From Paraphaeosphaeria minitans (Eukaryota > Ascomycota > Dothideomycetes > Pleosporales > Didymosphaeriaceae), in the NCBI GenBank assembly GCA_015832175.1, contig WJXW01000011.1, positions 496,001-560,000 of the forward strand: DNA of 64,000 nt. The letters run 5' to 3'. Numbering within the stretch: position 1 is the stretch's first letter; the number at the start of each line of letters is the position of its first letter. A program made the translations under genes and the position numbers. Shown in pieces: positions 32,066 through 42,500 of the stretch. The notes under the pieces were generated by a model. The model was not told the DNA's origin. It worked only from the letters and a program-made list of their open reading frames with translations, and did not search any database.

Positions 32066-32705
32066 CTAACTCCAAGTCGAAATGGGCAGAAGCAGAAGCA
32101 GACGTAGACGCACGTCACCGGACCAAGGGCAAGGAACAGATGGTGAAGGCGGTCAAAGACGGTCACATTGGGGAATAAGCGGATGTGGGGACAGGGTGCC
32201 ACAGCTTCGTGAGCAGAACTAGGTGGCAGAGGAGCAATGGCAGCTGTCCTGATCCCTGAATCGCGCCAAGCGCCTACGTGTATCCGGACCGACTCGCAGC
32301 GAGCCGCGATAAGAAGATTCAATTCACTGATCAGGTTGGCGGTGGAAAGCAGCGCAGATATTATAAGTTAGAATGCGAGGATGGGAGAATGCGGGTTTTT
32401 GAACGCGATGACGCTGGTCGCTTCGAGCTGCAGCTTCTCCGCCCGCGGGAGGCACCGAATCTGGGCGATTGGAATGGCAGCATCCGCGTGTGGCCATGGT
32501 TGGGCACGTGAAGACCGAGTGACAGTTCCCAGTTCAGTTCCAGTTCCTGACGGACCCTCGAGGATGGCGTACCTAGGTATATCTACCAAGGCACCACCAC
32601 CAACAGCTGGAATGGTAGCATCCGCGCGTGGCCATGGTTGGGCACGTGAACGCCAAGTTGAGGTCGAGGACGGCGTACCTACATCTACCACGGGACCACC
32701 AGCGC

Positions 32706-32814
32706 CACCGCCATCACCACCACCGCCATCACCACCACCGCCATCACCACCACCGCCATCACCACCACCGCCATCACCACCACCGCCATCACCACCACCG
32801 CCATCACCACCAGC
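32706..32814. repeat. 15-bp minisatellite, seven copies
   Basis: The unit GCCATCACCACCACC starts at 32710, 32725, 32740, 32755, 32770, 32785 and 32800. Any reading frame gives a low-complexity peptide, and I see no gene around it. Confidence 0.9.
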
Positions 32815-32842
32815 CGCCTGGGTCGATGTATACCTACACTGG

Positions 32843-33035
32843 CAGCAGTTCGTCTGCTAGTTGAAGATGAGGCTGTGCACCAGCAGTACCCGCCGTTGCT
32901 GAACCAGCCACCTCAGTTATCCATCTACTTAGTACTACTTCGCAGTGCAGCAGTTCGTCTGCTAGTTGACCATGAGGCTGCTGAGACAGCCACCTCAGAT
33001 ATCTGCTTCGAACTACTTCGTAGTGCAGCGTGGTT
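32843..33035. repeat. Diverged 105-bp tandem duplication
   Basis: CAGCAGTTCGTCTGCTAGTT occurs at 32843 and 32948. In both copies it is followed by a GATGAGGCTG/CATGAGGCTG block, CAGCCACCTCAG and ACTACTTCGYAGTGCAGC. Confidence 0.7.
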
Positions 33036-33564
33036 CAGCTACCCCACGATGGTCTACCTCCAGCGCAGGCCTTTGAATCCAGTCTTCGATGGTATAGCGA
33101 CACGTGTTGCTGGTTTTTCCAAAGTTCCTAGGGTTTGCCAGGATCAAAAGCGTGGTTGTGCATCGACAGTCTTCACGTCGACGTGTTCGAAGCTCATCCT
33201 GAGAGCATCCATGACCGTCTGAATCATTGCATAGGTATGTGGACTGTGGACACAGGGAGGCGAGACTCTTCCAGCGCGTGCATGCCGAACCAATGTCACG
33301 ACGCGGTGTCAAGGTTGCAATCTGCGGTGCGGGGTGTTGATGTACAGCTTCAAAGGGAGGCTTCGCGACACGCCATGTGGCATGAACACGATAATGTTCG
33401 TCGCCGGCACAGACGTTTTCTTGTCTAGCGAGCGATCTATCGGGGAGATCCACAGCGTGAGGTCATTAATCACAGGCTGGAGGGCAATGCGGAAGACACC
33501 CAGTGGCCATGTATCGTCCACAGAAACGAAGGAAAAAAATAATGCGTCCAATTCCACCCTCTCC

Positions 33565-33620
33565 CTGCCCTGCCCTGCCCTGCCCTGTCCTGCCCTGCCA
33601 TGCCATGCCTTGCCATGCCT
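33565..33620. repeat. CTGCC pentanucleotide microsatellite
   Basis: Repeated CCTGC units with a few substitutions, grading into CATGC/CTTGC variants at the 3' end. Confidence 0.85.
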
Positions 33621-34203
33621 CGACCGCGACGCGCGATGTGCACCAGGCGACAAGCGTGCGCCAGGCGACAACAAGCGCTGTGAGGGCAGGTCATGATGCA
33701 GCAAGACGCCTCTGAGTCCGGCTAAGCCTGCGCCACCTGATTGGGCCGCTCGCTGTGAATGCAATTTGTTTGTCACTTGCTGCATGAAAGCCGCTGCTCC
33801 TCCTGCCGGGTGCCGCGCGCCGCCTCTTGCACCACCGCCTCTCATCACCAGCAGAGCTGTTTCTTGTAGCCACCAGCCCTCGCAGGCCTTGAAGTCTCGA
33901 CAGCGTCAGTTTACGCCGTTCATCACACCTAGCGTGAAGCGTTGCACACGTTAGCGCACCGCAACCGACCTCCCCTGCACCCAAGTGCCCAGCCAACAAT
34001 ATCCTGTTTCAAAACCAGCCACGGCCGGTGCTGCCAGTCTCGTGCAGCCTCGTCACCGACTTCCTCTGCCACACGCACTATCGTTATCCCATTGAGCATC
34101 CCCGTATACACGCCCAGCCTCGCTCCGCGCGACTTCTACGCCCTGTCTTGAACGGCATCCCTCTACGACCCGCTGCGCTGTAGGCGCTGAGCACCGGCCA
34201 GTC

Positions 34204-35309
34204 ATGTCGCGCTATGGCTACTTCAACACCTTCTGTCGCGACAGCGGAAACCTATGGTCGACCTTGCCTGGTATGCATCGCGCCTTCTTTATCATGCCTA
34301 TCTCGCTGACCCATTGTAGTGTGCTATCTCTTTAATCAAGCGCCCACGAGAGAGGGGTCAGGATGGGGGGCCGACGCCTGCACATTGACCGGAATACCAT
34401 TGTCGGGCGGCAACCATTTGGCAAACTTGGGTCAGTCCCACAATCGCCCGCGACCGGACCGCTGTTGACAGGAGCAGGTTCCATACTACTATGCGGCATA
34501 GCCATCCTCGCAAGCTTGTTCCTTCTATGGAGGTCTGAAAGAAAGAAGGCAGCTGTAGGGAGAAGGTCCGATGTCCCGCCACTCATTGCGCGCACGACCG
34601 TGGACTGACTGAGACCAGGGAGATGCAACTGTTCCTCGTCGGCTACATAATAATTTCTATTTGCGAAATCTTCACCGTCGGCGGATTCCCACTCGACAGC
34701 GCCGTGCGGAAAGCTTTTGTCGCTGTCCACATCGCCGCCATCATCGCAACTACCTGGATGCTCATGCTCAACGGTCTCGTCGGATACCAATTGCTCGATG
34801 ACGGTACCGCCATGTCCATCGGTCTCATTATCTTATCCGCCGCTATTCTATTCATCGGAACCGGCTATATTGCGCTTGACACGGGTTTCAGCTGGACCGG
34901 CTACTTCGACGACACCCTCCAGAACAACCGCGCCTACGCCCTGTACACACTCTATCAGCTGGCGCCTCTGGTGTTCCTGTTCGTCTTTTTCTGCCTCGAA
35001 ACCTTCCTTGTCGTTCGTGTTCTTGGCGAGATGAAGCCCATGGGTACGTCCTTGCTGCAATCCTCATGTGAGAATGCGCTAACCCATCCAGCCTACCTTG
35101 TTGCGGCAGTCATTCTGTTCGCCATCGGACAAATCTTCCAGTATGTCATTAGCGTCCACATCTGCGACGGCACCAACGGCAAGATCAACGGAGGTCTGTT
35201 CGAAACCCTGTTCACGCTTCTCGCCGTGGTAACGATCTGGGTATTCTGGTCGAGCATCACCGAAGACGACTGGCCGACTTCCGGCGTGAGTGGCCCCGGT
35301 TACTCGTGA
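34204..35309 (+). CDS. Chs7-family (chitin synthase export chaperone-like) membrane protein
   Basis: Five exons (34204-34270, 34320-34430, 34472-34565, 34619-35043, 35092-35309) encode 304 residues; introns are 41-53 nt with consistent phases. Chs7 proteins are polytopic ER-membrane chaperones needed for exit of class III/IV-type chitin synthase. Here about seven hydrophobic segments follow a short Cys-containing N-terminus (FNTFCRDSG, DACTLTGIPLSGGNHLANLG). Diagnostic blocks are WRSERKKAAVGRREMQLF, IIISICEIFTVGGFPLD, MLNGLVGYQLLDDGTAMS, FLVVRVLGEMKPMAYLVAAV and GLFETLFTLLAVVTIWVFW. It resembles the second Chs7-like paralogue of Pezizomycotina, often annotated 'chitin synthase III catalytic subunit', more than Chs7 itself. 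The 41-nt intron 2 is near the lower size limit. It is divergent from the transporter. Confidence 0.87.
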
Positions 35310-36049
35310 ACTGGATAATGCGTGGAGGTAATATATCGAGCAAGGATTGGGAGTTGGCGATACTTAATGTCTTATGATGATTTTTTCTAGCATAGCATTA
35401 TACCAAGCTTGGAGGATGGGGACGTCATGCTAGCGTCCGAGTCACGATGTACACATAATGTAGCTTTTGAATCTATGTAACACTCATTTGCCGTTTGCAC
35501 TCTTGAAGTCGTGGCGATCTACCTACAAGCACAAATTCTTCCTTGCGCGCATGTTTACAGTAAACATAACTTTCCTTCTTACAGTGTAGCTTGCTTCTAC
35601 ATCTACACTAGCATGGCAGGGCCGTGGGACGTTGAACCATATGACAAAGCCAGTTGATGCGCGCGAAAGCGCATCACTTGCCCATGCGTTCCCGCATCGC
35701 GGGTAGTGGCATGGTTCGCGATGCACTCCGCTGAACACCACTCGCGAATCTCTGCACACCCTTCATCCCGCCAGGCACCGCTCGCGCCGCGCCCCGCTCG
35801 ATCACTTAGCGAAACACGCCGGACCGCTGTCTCGTGTCAAGTGAAATAATTGCGCACGTCATTGACCGACTTCCAGCCGACGCCTTGCTAGAATCCCGCA
35901 CAACGCCACCACCTGAAAGCGCGTCGATTGAGCTTTGATCAGCTTGTTGTCGGCATCCTGAAACACCGTGTGGGCGGTGCGATAGAGGGAATCGTGAACG
36001 GCCGCAACGACCTCCCGACTCCATTTCCCGCACACGGCTCGCCTTCACA
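35310..36049. other. Intergenic, Chs7-like 3' flank and SSL1 promoter
   Basis: No gene, repeat or RNA is recognised. A single CTACCTAC motif lies at about 35519. Confidence 0.4.
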
Positions 36050-37631
36050 ATGTCCGGGTCGGACTACTCAGGGTCAGACTTCAGCGGCTCCGATGATGAA
36101 TACGTAGGACCCAAGGGCGGCGGCGCCAGTGCGGCTGCTGCTAGGAAGATGGTAAATACGCAGCTGGCGCAGACGAAGAAACCGGAACGGAAGGCGCAGG
36201 CTTGGGAGCGGAGGAAAGGCGACTCGTCGGAGGAGGAGGAATACATACCCACATTCGAGGAGATCGAGGACAATGATGTGCCGGAGACGAGCATACAGCA
36301 CATGGAGGAGGAGCGGAAGCGCAAGAGGTACGTACATGTCGTGCGCCTCTGTACTTTCATGCGGTGCTGACAGGAAATGGACAAGGTTGCGGAAAGACAC
36401 GAAGCCTTTTCAGCGCGGTATCATACGGCATGTCGTTCTCGTTCTCGATCTATCGGAAGCCATGTCGGAGAAGGATATGTTCCCAACACGCTTCCACGCC
36501 ATGATACAGTACGCGCAAGAGTACGTTCGCGAGTTTTTCGAGCAGAACCCCATATCCCAAATGAGCGTTCTTGGTATGCACGATAGCCTCTGTGTCAGGG
36601 TGTCAGAGCTATCGGGAAACGCCGCGGAGCACAGCAATGCGATCTTGGCCTTACGGACGCCTCTAAACCCCCAGGACTTCTCCAAGGAACCCAAAGGCGC
36701 ACCTAGTCTGCAGAATGCACTGGAGCTGGCGAGAGCAACGCTATACCACACCCCGAGCCATGGAACGCGAGAAGTCATCGTCGTGTTTGGCTCATTATTG
36801 TCCGTGGACCCAGGGGACATTCATCAGACTATCAGAGCTTGTCTACGCGACCGCATTCGCGTCAGCATAATCGGTATGGGCGCCCGTCTTAAGATATGCA
36901 CCGAAATCGTCAATAAAACAAACGCTGGCGACGAAAGTGAGTACGTCGTAGCCACGGACCAAGAACACCTCCGCGAGCTTCTATTTGCGACTACCACACC
37001 CCCAGTAGTTCGCGCAACGAAGACCGCACAAGAGAGTGCACGAGGGGCCCCGCCACCAGAACATGCGGCTGCTCTCATGATGATGGGCTTCCCCTCGAGA
37101 GTCGTTGAAGAGAACCCAACCATGTGTGCGTGCCACGGCGCATTGACTACAGGAGGCTACACCTGCTCACGGTGCAGCGCCAAAGTCTGTAGTCTGCCCA
37201 TCACTTGTCCCAGTTGCCAGCTCACACTTCTCCTTTCGACACATCTTGCGCGAAGTTACCACCATCTGTTTCCCCTCCGGAATTGGGCCGAGGTGACCTG
37301 GCAGCGTGCGAGAGAAAAGGGCAGCAAGTCTTGCTTAAGCTGTCTCACGCCCTTCCCCGAAATCCCGCCCGGGGACGTCGAAGGTGAGCAGCAGGCCAAT
37401 GGCGATGGTGTAGATGGACAGATGCGTTCGCTGCGACTAGACGAGAAGGACAGCGACGTGCAAAAGGCGAGTGAGAGCTCGCGTTACGAGTGTAGAGTGT
37501 GCGAGAGCCATTTCTGCATCGACTGCGATATGTTTTGTCATATGGTGCTGCACAATTGCCCAGGCTGCTTGAGCAAATTTGATACCCCAGAAATGCAGAA
37601 TGGGCACGGGGACGTGGAGATGACGGGCTAG
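36050..37631 (+). CDS. SSL1: TFIIH core subunit Ssl1 (p44)
   Basis: Exons 36050-36327 and 36374-37631 (46-nt intron, donor GTACGT, branch GCTGAC) encode 511 residues. Ssl1 is a core TFIIH subunit that binds and stimulates the Rad3/XPD helicase in transcription initiation and nucleotide excision repair in the nucleus. The N-terminus is acidic and Ser-rich (SDYSGSDFSGSDDEY). The conserved start of the vWA domain is WTRLRKDTKPFQRGIIRH and LVLDLSEAMSEKDMFPTRF. The vWA fold runs to about residue 300 (NPISQMSVLGM, REVIVVFGSLLSVDPGDI, IRVSIIGMGA). A Cys cluster follows (CACHG, CSRCSAKVC, ITCPSC), and the C-terminal TFIIH C1-type zinc domain (residues 466-491) has CRVCESHFCIDCDMFCHMV then NCPGC. It is longer than yeast Ssl1 because of the N-terminus and a Glu/Asp linker. 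Identification is secure. Confidence 0.95.
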
Positions 37632-37914
37632 ATATGGACTCTCCGAGCGAGATGGATTGGCTCTGAACGATGTCGAAATACAGGCAATGAAACAACAAAT
37701 ATCTGAACAATCGCGTGGTTTATGGGTATTCGTCGTACATCGGCACCAAATCAGTAACCGAGCTCCAGACGCGAAGTCCCGTGAGCAATAGCCGCAGTAC
37801 GAAAGCGTCGGCGCATCAGATGCCGAGTGGGGCACTCCGACCTCGCGTCGGCCTACCACCACCTTAGATAGATACCTAGTCTATATAGACGCGCAACACG
37901 TCACCCGCAGCATA

Positions 37915-38919
37915 ATGCTCCTACGCCCGACCTCACTACTCTGTCACCCTGTCCGATACCGGTTGGCATCCTCAAAACCGTTTCTCAAGTCATCAACATC
38001 CACAGTAACAGCATTCTTCCAGAGCCCAGGAGCACACCAAAGGAGATCCTACGCCAACAAGAGATTCCGTAAAATGTCCCTATTCCAGCGCTTAATCCGC
38101 TTCGAAAGCAACGAGGGCCACATTCACTACGGCGACTTCGGCTCCTCGGAGCTCCCACGCGATGTCTCAGGCAAGACTGTCCAACTTCTCTCTGGCAGCG
38201 TACAATCCGGCTTCTCCAAAACCGACAAACAAGCCACCATCAAGAAACTTCTCCCGCCCCTCCCTTCGACCCCCATCTTCCTCTGCGTCGGCCTCAACTA
38301 CAAGCAGCACGCCGAGGAAGGCGGCTTGTCCATCCCAACCTATCCAACCATCTTTATGAAGCCCCCAACCGCACTATCCGGGCCGGGAAGTGTGATCGAG
38401 GTGCACAAGGAGTGCCAGAGCCAGCTCGACTACGAAGGCGAACTCACCATCGTGATCGGCAAGACGGGGAAGAACATCGCGGCCGCCGACTACGCCGACT
38501 ACGTGCTGGGCTACACCGTTGGCAACGACGTGTCCGCGCGTAACTTTCAACTTCCAGCGTCCGTCAGCGGGGGCCAGTTCGGGTACGCCAAGTCCTTTGA
38601 CGGATTTGCGCCCATCGGGCCCTGTATTGCGAGTAAGGAAGCGATTGGCGGCGATCCGAATAAGATCCGGTACTGGACCAAGGTCAACGGGGAGACGAGG
38701 CAAGAGACGGGGACTGACGACATGATCTGGAGCGTGGGTCAGATTGTGGAGCACTTGAGTCGCGGGACGACGCTGCAGGCAGGGACGTGCATCATGACGG
38801 GGACGCCGAGTGGGGTCGGGGTTTTCATGGAGCCAAAGGGGTTCGTGAAGGATGGGGATGAGGTCGAGATTTATGTCGAGGGGATTGGAAGTCTGGTCAA
38901 TACGATCAAGTTTGAGTAG
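37915..38919 (+). CDS. Fumarylacetoacetate hydrolase (FAH) family protein
   Basis: A single exon of 334 residues. FAH-fold enzymes are metal-dependent C-C bond hydrolases or decarboxylases acting on acylpyruvates and related 2-oxo acids. The core fits the FAHD1/FAHD2-like subgroup: IFLCVGLNYKQHAEE, YPTIFMKPPTALSGPG, then the metal-binding ExE in LDYEGELTIVIGK and Asp in GYTVGNDVSARNFQ, KSFDGFAPIGPCI, and near the end QAGTCIMTGTPSGVG and GDEVEIYVEGIGSLVN. The first about 53 residues are Arg/Ser-rich without acidic residues, which suggests a mitochondrial presequence. A second in-frame Met (MSLFQRLIRFES, base 38074) could give a cytosolic form. A TATATAG element lies about 30 bases before the first ATG. 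The exact substrate cannot be told. Confidence 0.9.
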   Translation: MLLRPTSLLCHPVRYRLASSKPFLKSSTSTVTAFFQSPGAHQRRSYANKRFRKMSLFQRLIRFESNEGHIHYGDFGSSELPRDVSGKTVQLLSGSVQSGFSKTDKQATIKKLLPPLPSTPIFLCVGLNYKQHAEEGGLSIPTYPTIFMKPPTALSGPGSVIEVHKECQSQLDYEGELTIVIGKTGKNIAAADYADYVLGYTVGNDVSARNFQLPASVSGGQFGYAKSFDGFAPIGPCIASKEAIGGDPNKIRYWTKVNGETRQETGTDDMIWSVGQIVEHLSRGTTLQAGTCIMTGTPSGVGVFMEPKGFVKDGDEVEIYVEGIGSLVNTIKFE

Positions 38920-41900
38920 GCGGCACGTACGCACTTGGAAACATCGAATGCGTTCAAAGCACCCCGCCCGATCCTGCCCATCATTCGAAAACGCGCAGAG
39001 ACCGTCGTCCACGAAAGAGTCCAAAGGTACAGCTGAGCTGTGTAGTACCCGCCTGGGATACCACACCAACCCCTAGTCTTTCCCAAGTCATCGTCTGATT
39101 CTCAGAAGCGCCTTCGCACGCAACCCCCCACGCCAAACGCTGCGGTTCAGTTCTCTCTCACCTTAGTTTGCCTTCACCCGAGCAAAACGCTTCGGTACTA
39201 GCGCGCCGCGCAAAATGCAACACTATATAACAGTAAACAACGCCCGCTCGCCTGCCCTCCTGCCTTTCTTCTCTCCCACCTCACTCGGTCCCGTTCCACA
39301 GCCGGCTACTTCTGGCCGTCGCCTTTGGGCGGCGCGTCGACACGCTTTCTGCCGCCTCCATGCGCGTGGCATCTGCCGTCTCGACGTGCGAGCGGCTGGG
39401 TAGTCCCCGATTTACTAATGCTTTGGCAAGTTCTCTGCCGCCTCCATGCGCGCAGATACCAGGTTCGAATTTCCTTGAACGTTCAGTACATTACCCTTTC
39501 GTTACTAACAGCCCTCTAGTAACTTCTTCCAACCGAACACGCACGTTCTATACCTTCTTTTCTCGCCATCCATCGACTTAACTAGGAGGACTAAAGGTCT
39601 GTCTCGCGTCAGCAGGCGGATCCAGTTGGAGCACCCCCTCCGCGTTCGCGAGCTAGGACCTTTGCAAACTTGTTAATCTTGACGGAAGATACCGACAAAA
39701 TTTCTTCGCCACCTTGCGAGCAGTTCAAGGCTTGGTCGCCCTCCTGGGTCAGAGATGATCAGCTCAAGGAAGCTTCCCCATAACCAATCGTGGGACTTTG
39801 AGCGCCGATAGATCCTCGGTCTTCAAAAGGGAGCGAGGCCGCCACGCTGTAAAACGTTTGTTGCGCTCCCTGGCCTTATGGTCCTTCTGCACGCATCTCT
39901 ATGAACCCCGGACAAACTTTCTGTCGCCACCATGCATGCGGCTGCCCCCCTTCAGACACTTTGAATACATTCACCTCTGCGTCACACAACATACCTTACG
40001 CCATCCACACCATATCGACTTACATTATCGGGTTGCTTGTCTCTCACTCAGACGCGCCTGTCTACTCCTTACGAAATAATGCATTTCGACACGGCAATTC
40101 GGCAAGCTTTCTTCCGCCTCCATGCTCGCGGAACGGGTAGTCCCCTTGCAATCTTTTCGACAACATCTCCACCGCCTCCATGCGCGCGGTCTAAGTGATA
40201 CTCCTCCTTACCTTCCACGACAAGTCTTCTGCCGTCTCGGGGCGCGAGCGGTTGGGTAGTCCCCTTTCCAATATCTCGGTAACATTTCTACCGTCTCCAT
40301 GCGCGCGGTGTCCAAGCTCGACTGTCCTGGACGTATGTTGTTGCGACCGCGTCTTCGCCTGTCTTGCATGGAAATGAAGTCGCACCGCGCATCAAGATGG
40401 AAGTCGCGATCCAAACAACAGGACTTCTACGATACACATATTCATCGACTTGCACCGTCGGTTGCATCATTTTCACCCAGCAGGCGTCTATCTAGGGTTT
40501 CAACAGCCGGCGTCAATCATGCCAGCTCGATAAGCTTTAAACCACTTCCATGCGTCTGGGTTATCCTCCTCCACGCGCGTGGCAGTCATGTCCAGCAACC
40601 TGGGACAGCGAAGATCGCCTATACATCGTGCTTTGTGTTTCTTTCTTCACATACCTGATGACATCAAGCCAACGCACGCCAGGCCATCGTCATCGCCTCC
40701 ACAGGCACGTATATCCGTGTTCACGAAGGATACATCGACTGGTACGTCGATTTTGGAACTCGCGCTTCGCCGAATACCCGCCCCAATGAGTACCTCGACC
40801 TCGTGAATACCCAAGGCCATCAAGATCAAGTAGTGCGAAGTCCCATCTCAAACCGCCGCCGTTGCACTACTGGTGCCATATCACTCTCCCTAACCAACAC
40901 ACCAAGCTCCCCACATCAAGTACCGTAAAGGATTGGTTAACCTAGCTGCGCGACATTACCCCGGGCAGTCTCTACACGACAGCCCACGCAGAGTTAGGCC
41001 AGCCTATTCCAGTCCGCCGCTTTCTCCACTCCACTTCTTCCCATCCCCCATCCCGTCCTCGTGTCACAGCCACCGCAGTACCCATTGGACGTCTGCATGC
41101 CTTCACGCTCAACATCGCACCGCCGCTCTTGGGAAAGGACGATGCAGCACGCATCGAGCTACCAAGAAGCCTATACGTTTGCAAGCACGTGGACACAAGC
41201 CAGTCAACATCAGAAGTCCTGCAGACGACGGCACATGGGTGCGTCAACGCTCGCTGCTGGTCCGCCGATGCCGTGCCTAGCAACTCGCAGCCTCTACAAG
41301 GTGTGCCAAACAACTTCTGCCCCTCCCGCCACCCCTCCTCCGCCTTCGAGGTTGACGCTCAAAATCCAGACTGCCGCTTCGATCCGCTCTTCGACGAGCC
41401 CGTGACTCCGGTCTCCGCAAACAAGGCCCCAGGACTCACGCTGAGCATCTGCGCAACCACAACGCCCGCCCAGTCCACGGGGACTGCCCGACCGACTCGC
41501 ACAGTCGCAGATCCGTCTGCCCAGCGCATCTTTTCTACTTCGTCGACGCAGCAGTGCTCCAACGCGCGCCTCTCAACACAACGCCAACATGAACCGCTAC
41601 CCCGACCACGTCTCCCACAGCCATCCAGCCGATGAACGCGAACCAGAAAAGCACGCGTCGAGGTTGTTTCCATCAACGCAGCTGACCCGCGACCCTTGCC
41701 ATCCCAAAGAACCCATGCCCACGCCCGCCACCCGCGGCGAACGCGACAACGAAGGCCAGCAACACCCAGCAGCGCTACGACGAGCGCTACCCAGTGCCAT
41801 GGGTATATCCAGCCCGCCCCGGCAGAACGCGAGAAGCCGTGTTCAGTCTTGCCAGCTCCGCCCTCCTCCGTCCTTGTCCGCGGCCATGCGCAGTGGTGCC

Positions 41901-42500
41901 GCCTTGCGAAGATGCAGCCATCGTCTCGGGCAGCATCGTCCCCTGGGATGCGCGCCAACGCAACGAGAGGAGCAAGCCATTGCCCGTGCGGTACCTGTCG
42001 GGCAACGTCGTCGTCGTGGGTGTGAGATGTGGCGATGGAATACGGGGCGATGCAGGGCGTAGAAGGGCGAGTGGGAAGGAGATGGGGCAAAGGAGAGGCT
42101 GGACAACGTTTGGGAGGGGGGAGATGGGGAGGGATAGGGTCGCGGTGAGAGGGAGCGTGGGAGCGTGGAAGTCGGGAGTGGCGTAGTGTGTCTGCTGCTG
42201 CTGCTGCTGCTGCTGCGAGTAGCAATTCATGCTGGAGTGTAATACGTAAGAAAGGGAGAAGGCGTGTGGAAAACGCTGGACCTACACGCAAGTAGGGGTG
42301 ATACGGGATCGCGGAGGCTCGTAGCTCTGGTCATTGGGGTGCGTCTAATTCATTGCCCAGGGTAAGGCATGCAGGATGGCTCTGCTAGCACTCATGCTGT
42401 CCGCAAACTATCACGTCTACTTTGTCGTCCACGTTCGAAACGGTGAACAGAATCCATTACGTTCTCGCATCTTCCCGAATCCCACAGTGACACATCCCAC
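38920..42500. other. Intergenic, GC-rich, with an ~85-bp dispersed repeat family
   Basis: No recognisable domain on either strand. Repeats with CCGCCTCCATGCGCG and GGGTAGTCCCC recur between 39.34 and 40.32 kb. From about 41.1 to 42.2 kb both strands carry long ORFs because the DNA is C-rich. A plus-strand frame from 41589 (MNRYPDHVSHSHPADERE) and a frame around 41794-42186 show some codon bias, so an unrecognised multi-exon gene is possible, but I could not build one. Confidence 0.4.
39340..40320. repeat. Dispersed degenerate repeat, unit about 80-90 bp, three or more copies
   Basis: Copies at about 39376-39460, 40108-40190 and 40222-40310 share CTGCCGTCTC or TTCCGCCTCC, GCGAGCGG, GGGTAGTCCCC, a 25-30 base AT-richer spacer, and CCGCCTCCATGCGCGC. 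Partial copies (CCGCCTCCATGCGCG or CGCCACCATGCATGCGG) occur at about 39350 and 39925. Confidence 0.7.

Larger units (their letters stand above)
32066..34203. other. Divergent-promoter interval with several simple repeats
   Basis: This interval separates the minus-strand transporter from the plus-strand Chs7-like gene. It holds a duplicated 42-bp block (32471-32512 and 32609-32650), a 15-bp minisatellite (32706-32814), a diverged 105-bp tandem duplication (about 32843-33035) and a (CTGCC)n run (33565-33620). No credible gene was found. Confidence 0.5.

Noticed and set aside
41359..42291. 310-codon minus-strand ORF in GC-rich DNA
   Set aside because: Ala/Arg/Ser/Pro low complexity with a CAG-repeat-derived Ala run, overlapping equally long plus-strand frames. 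No domain and no consistent codon bias.
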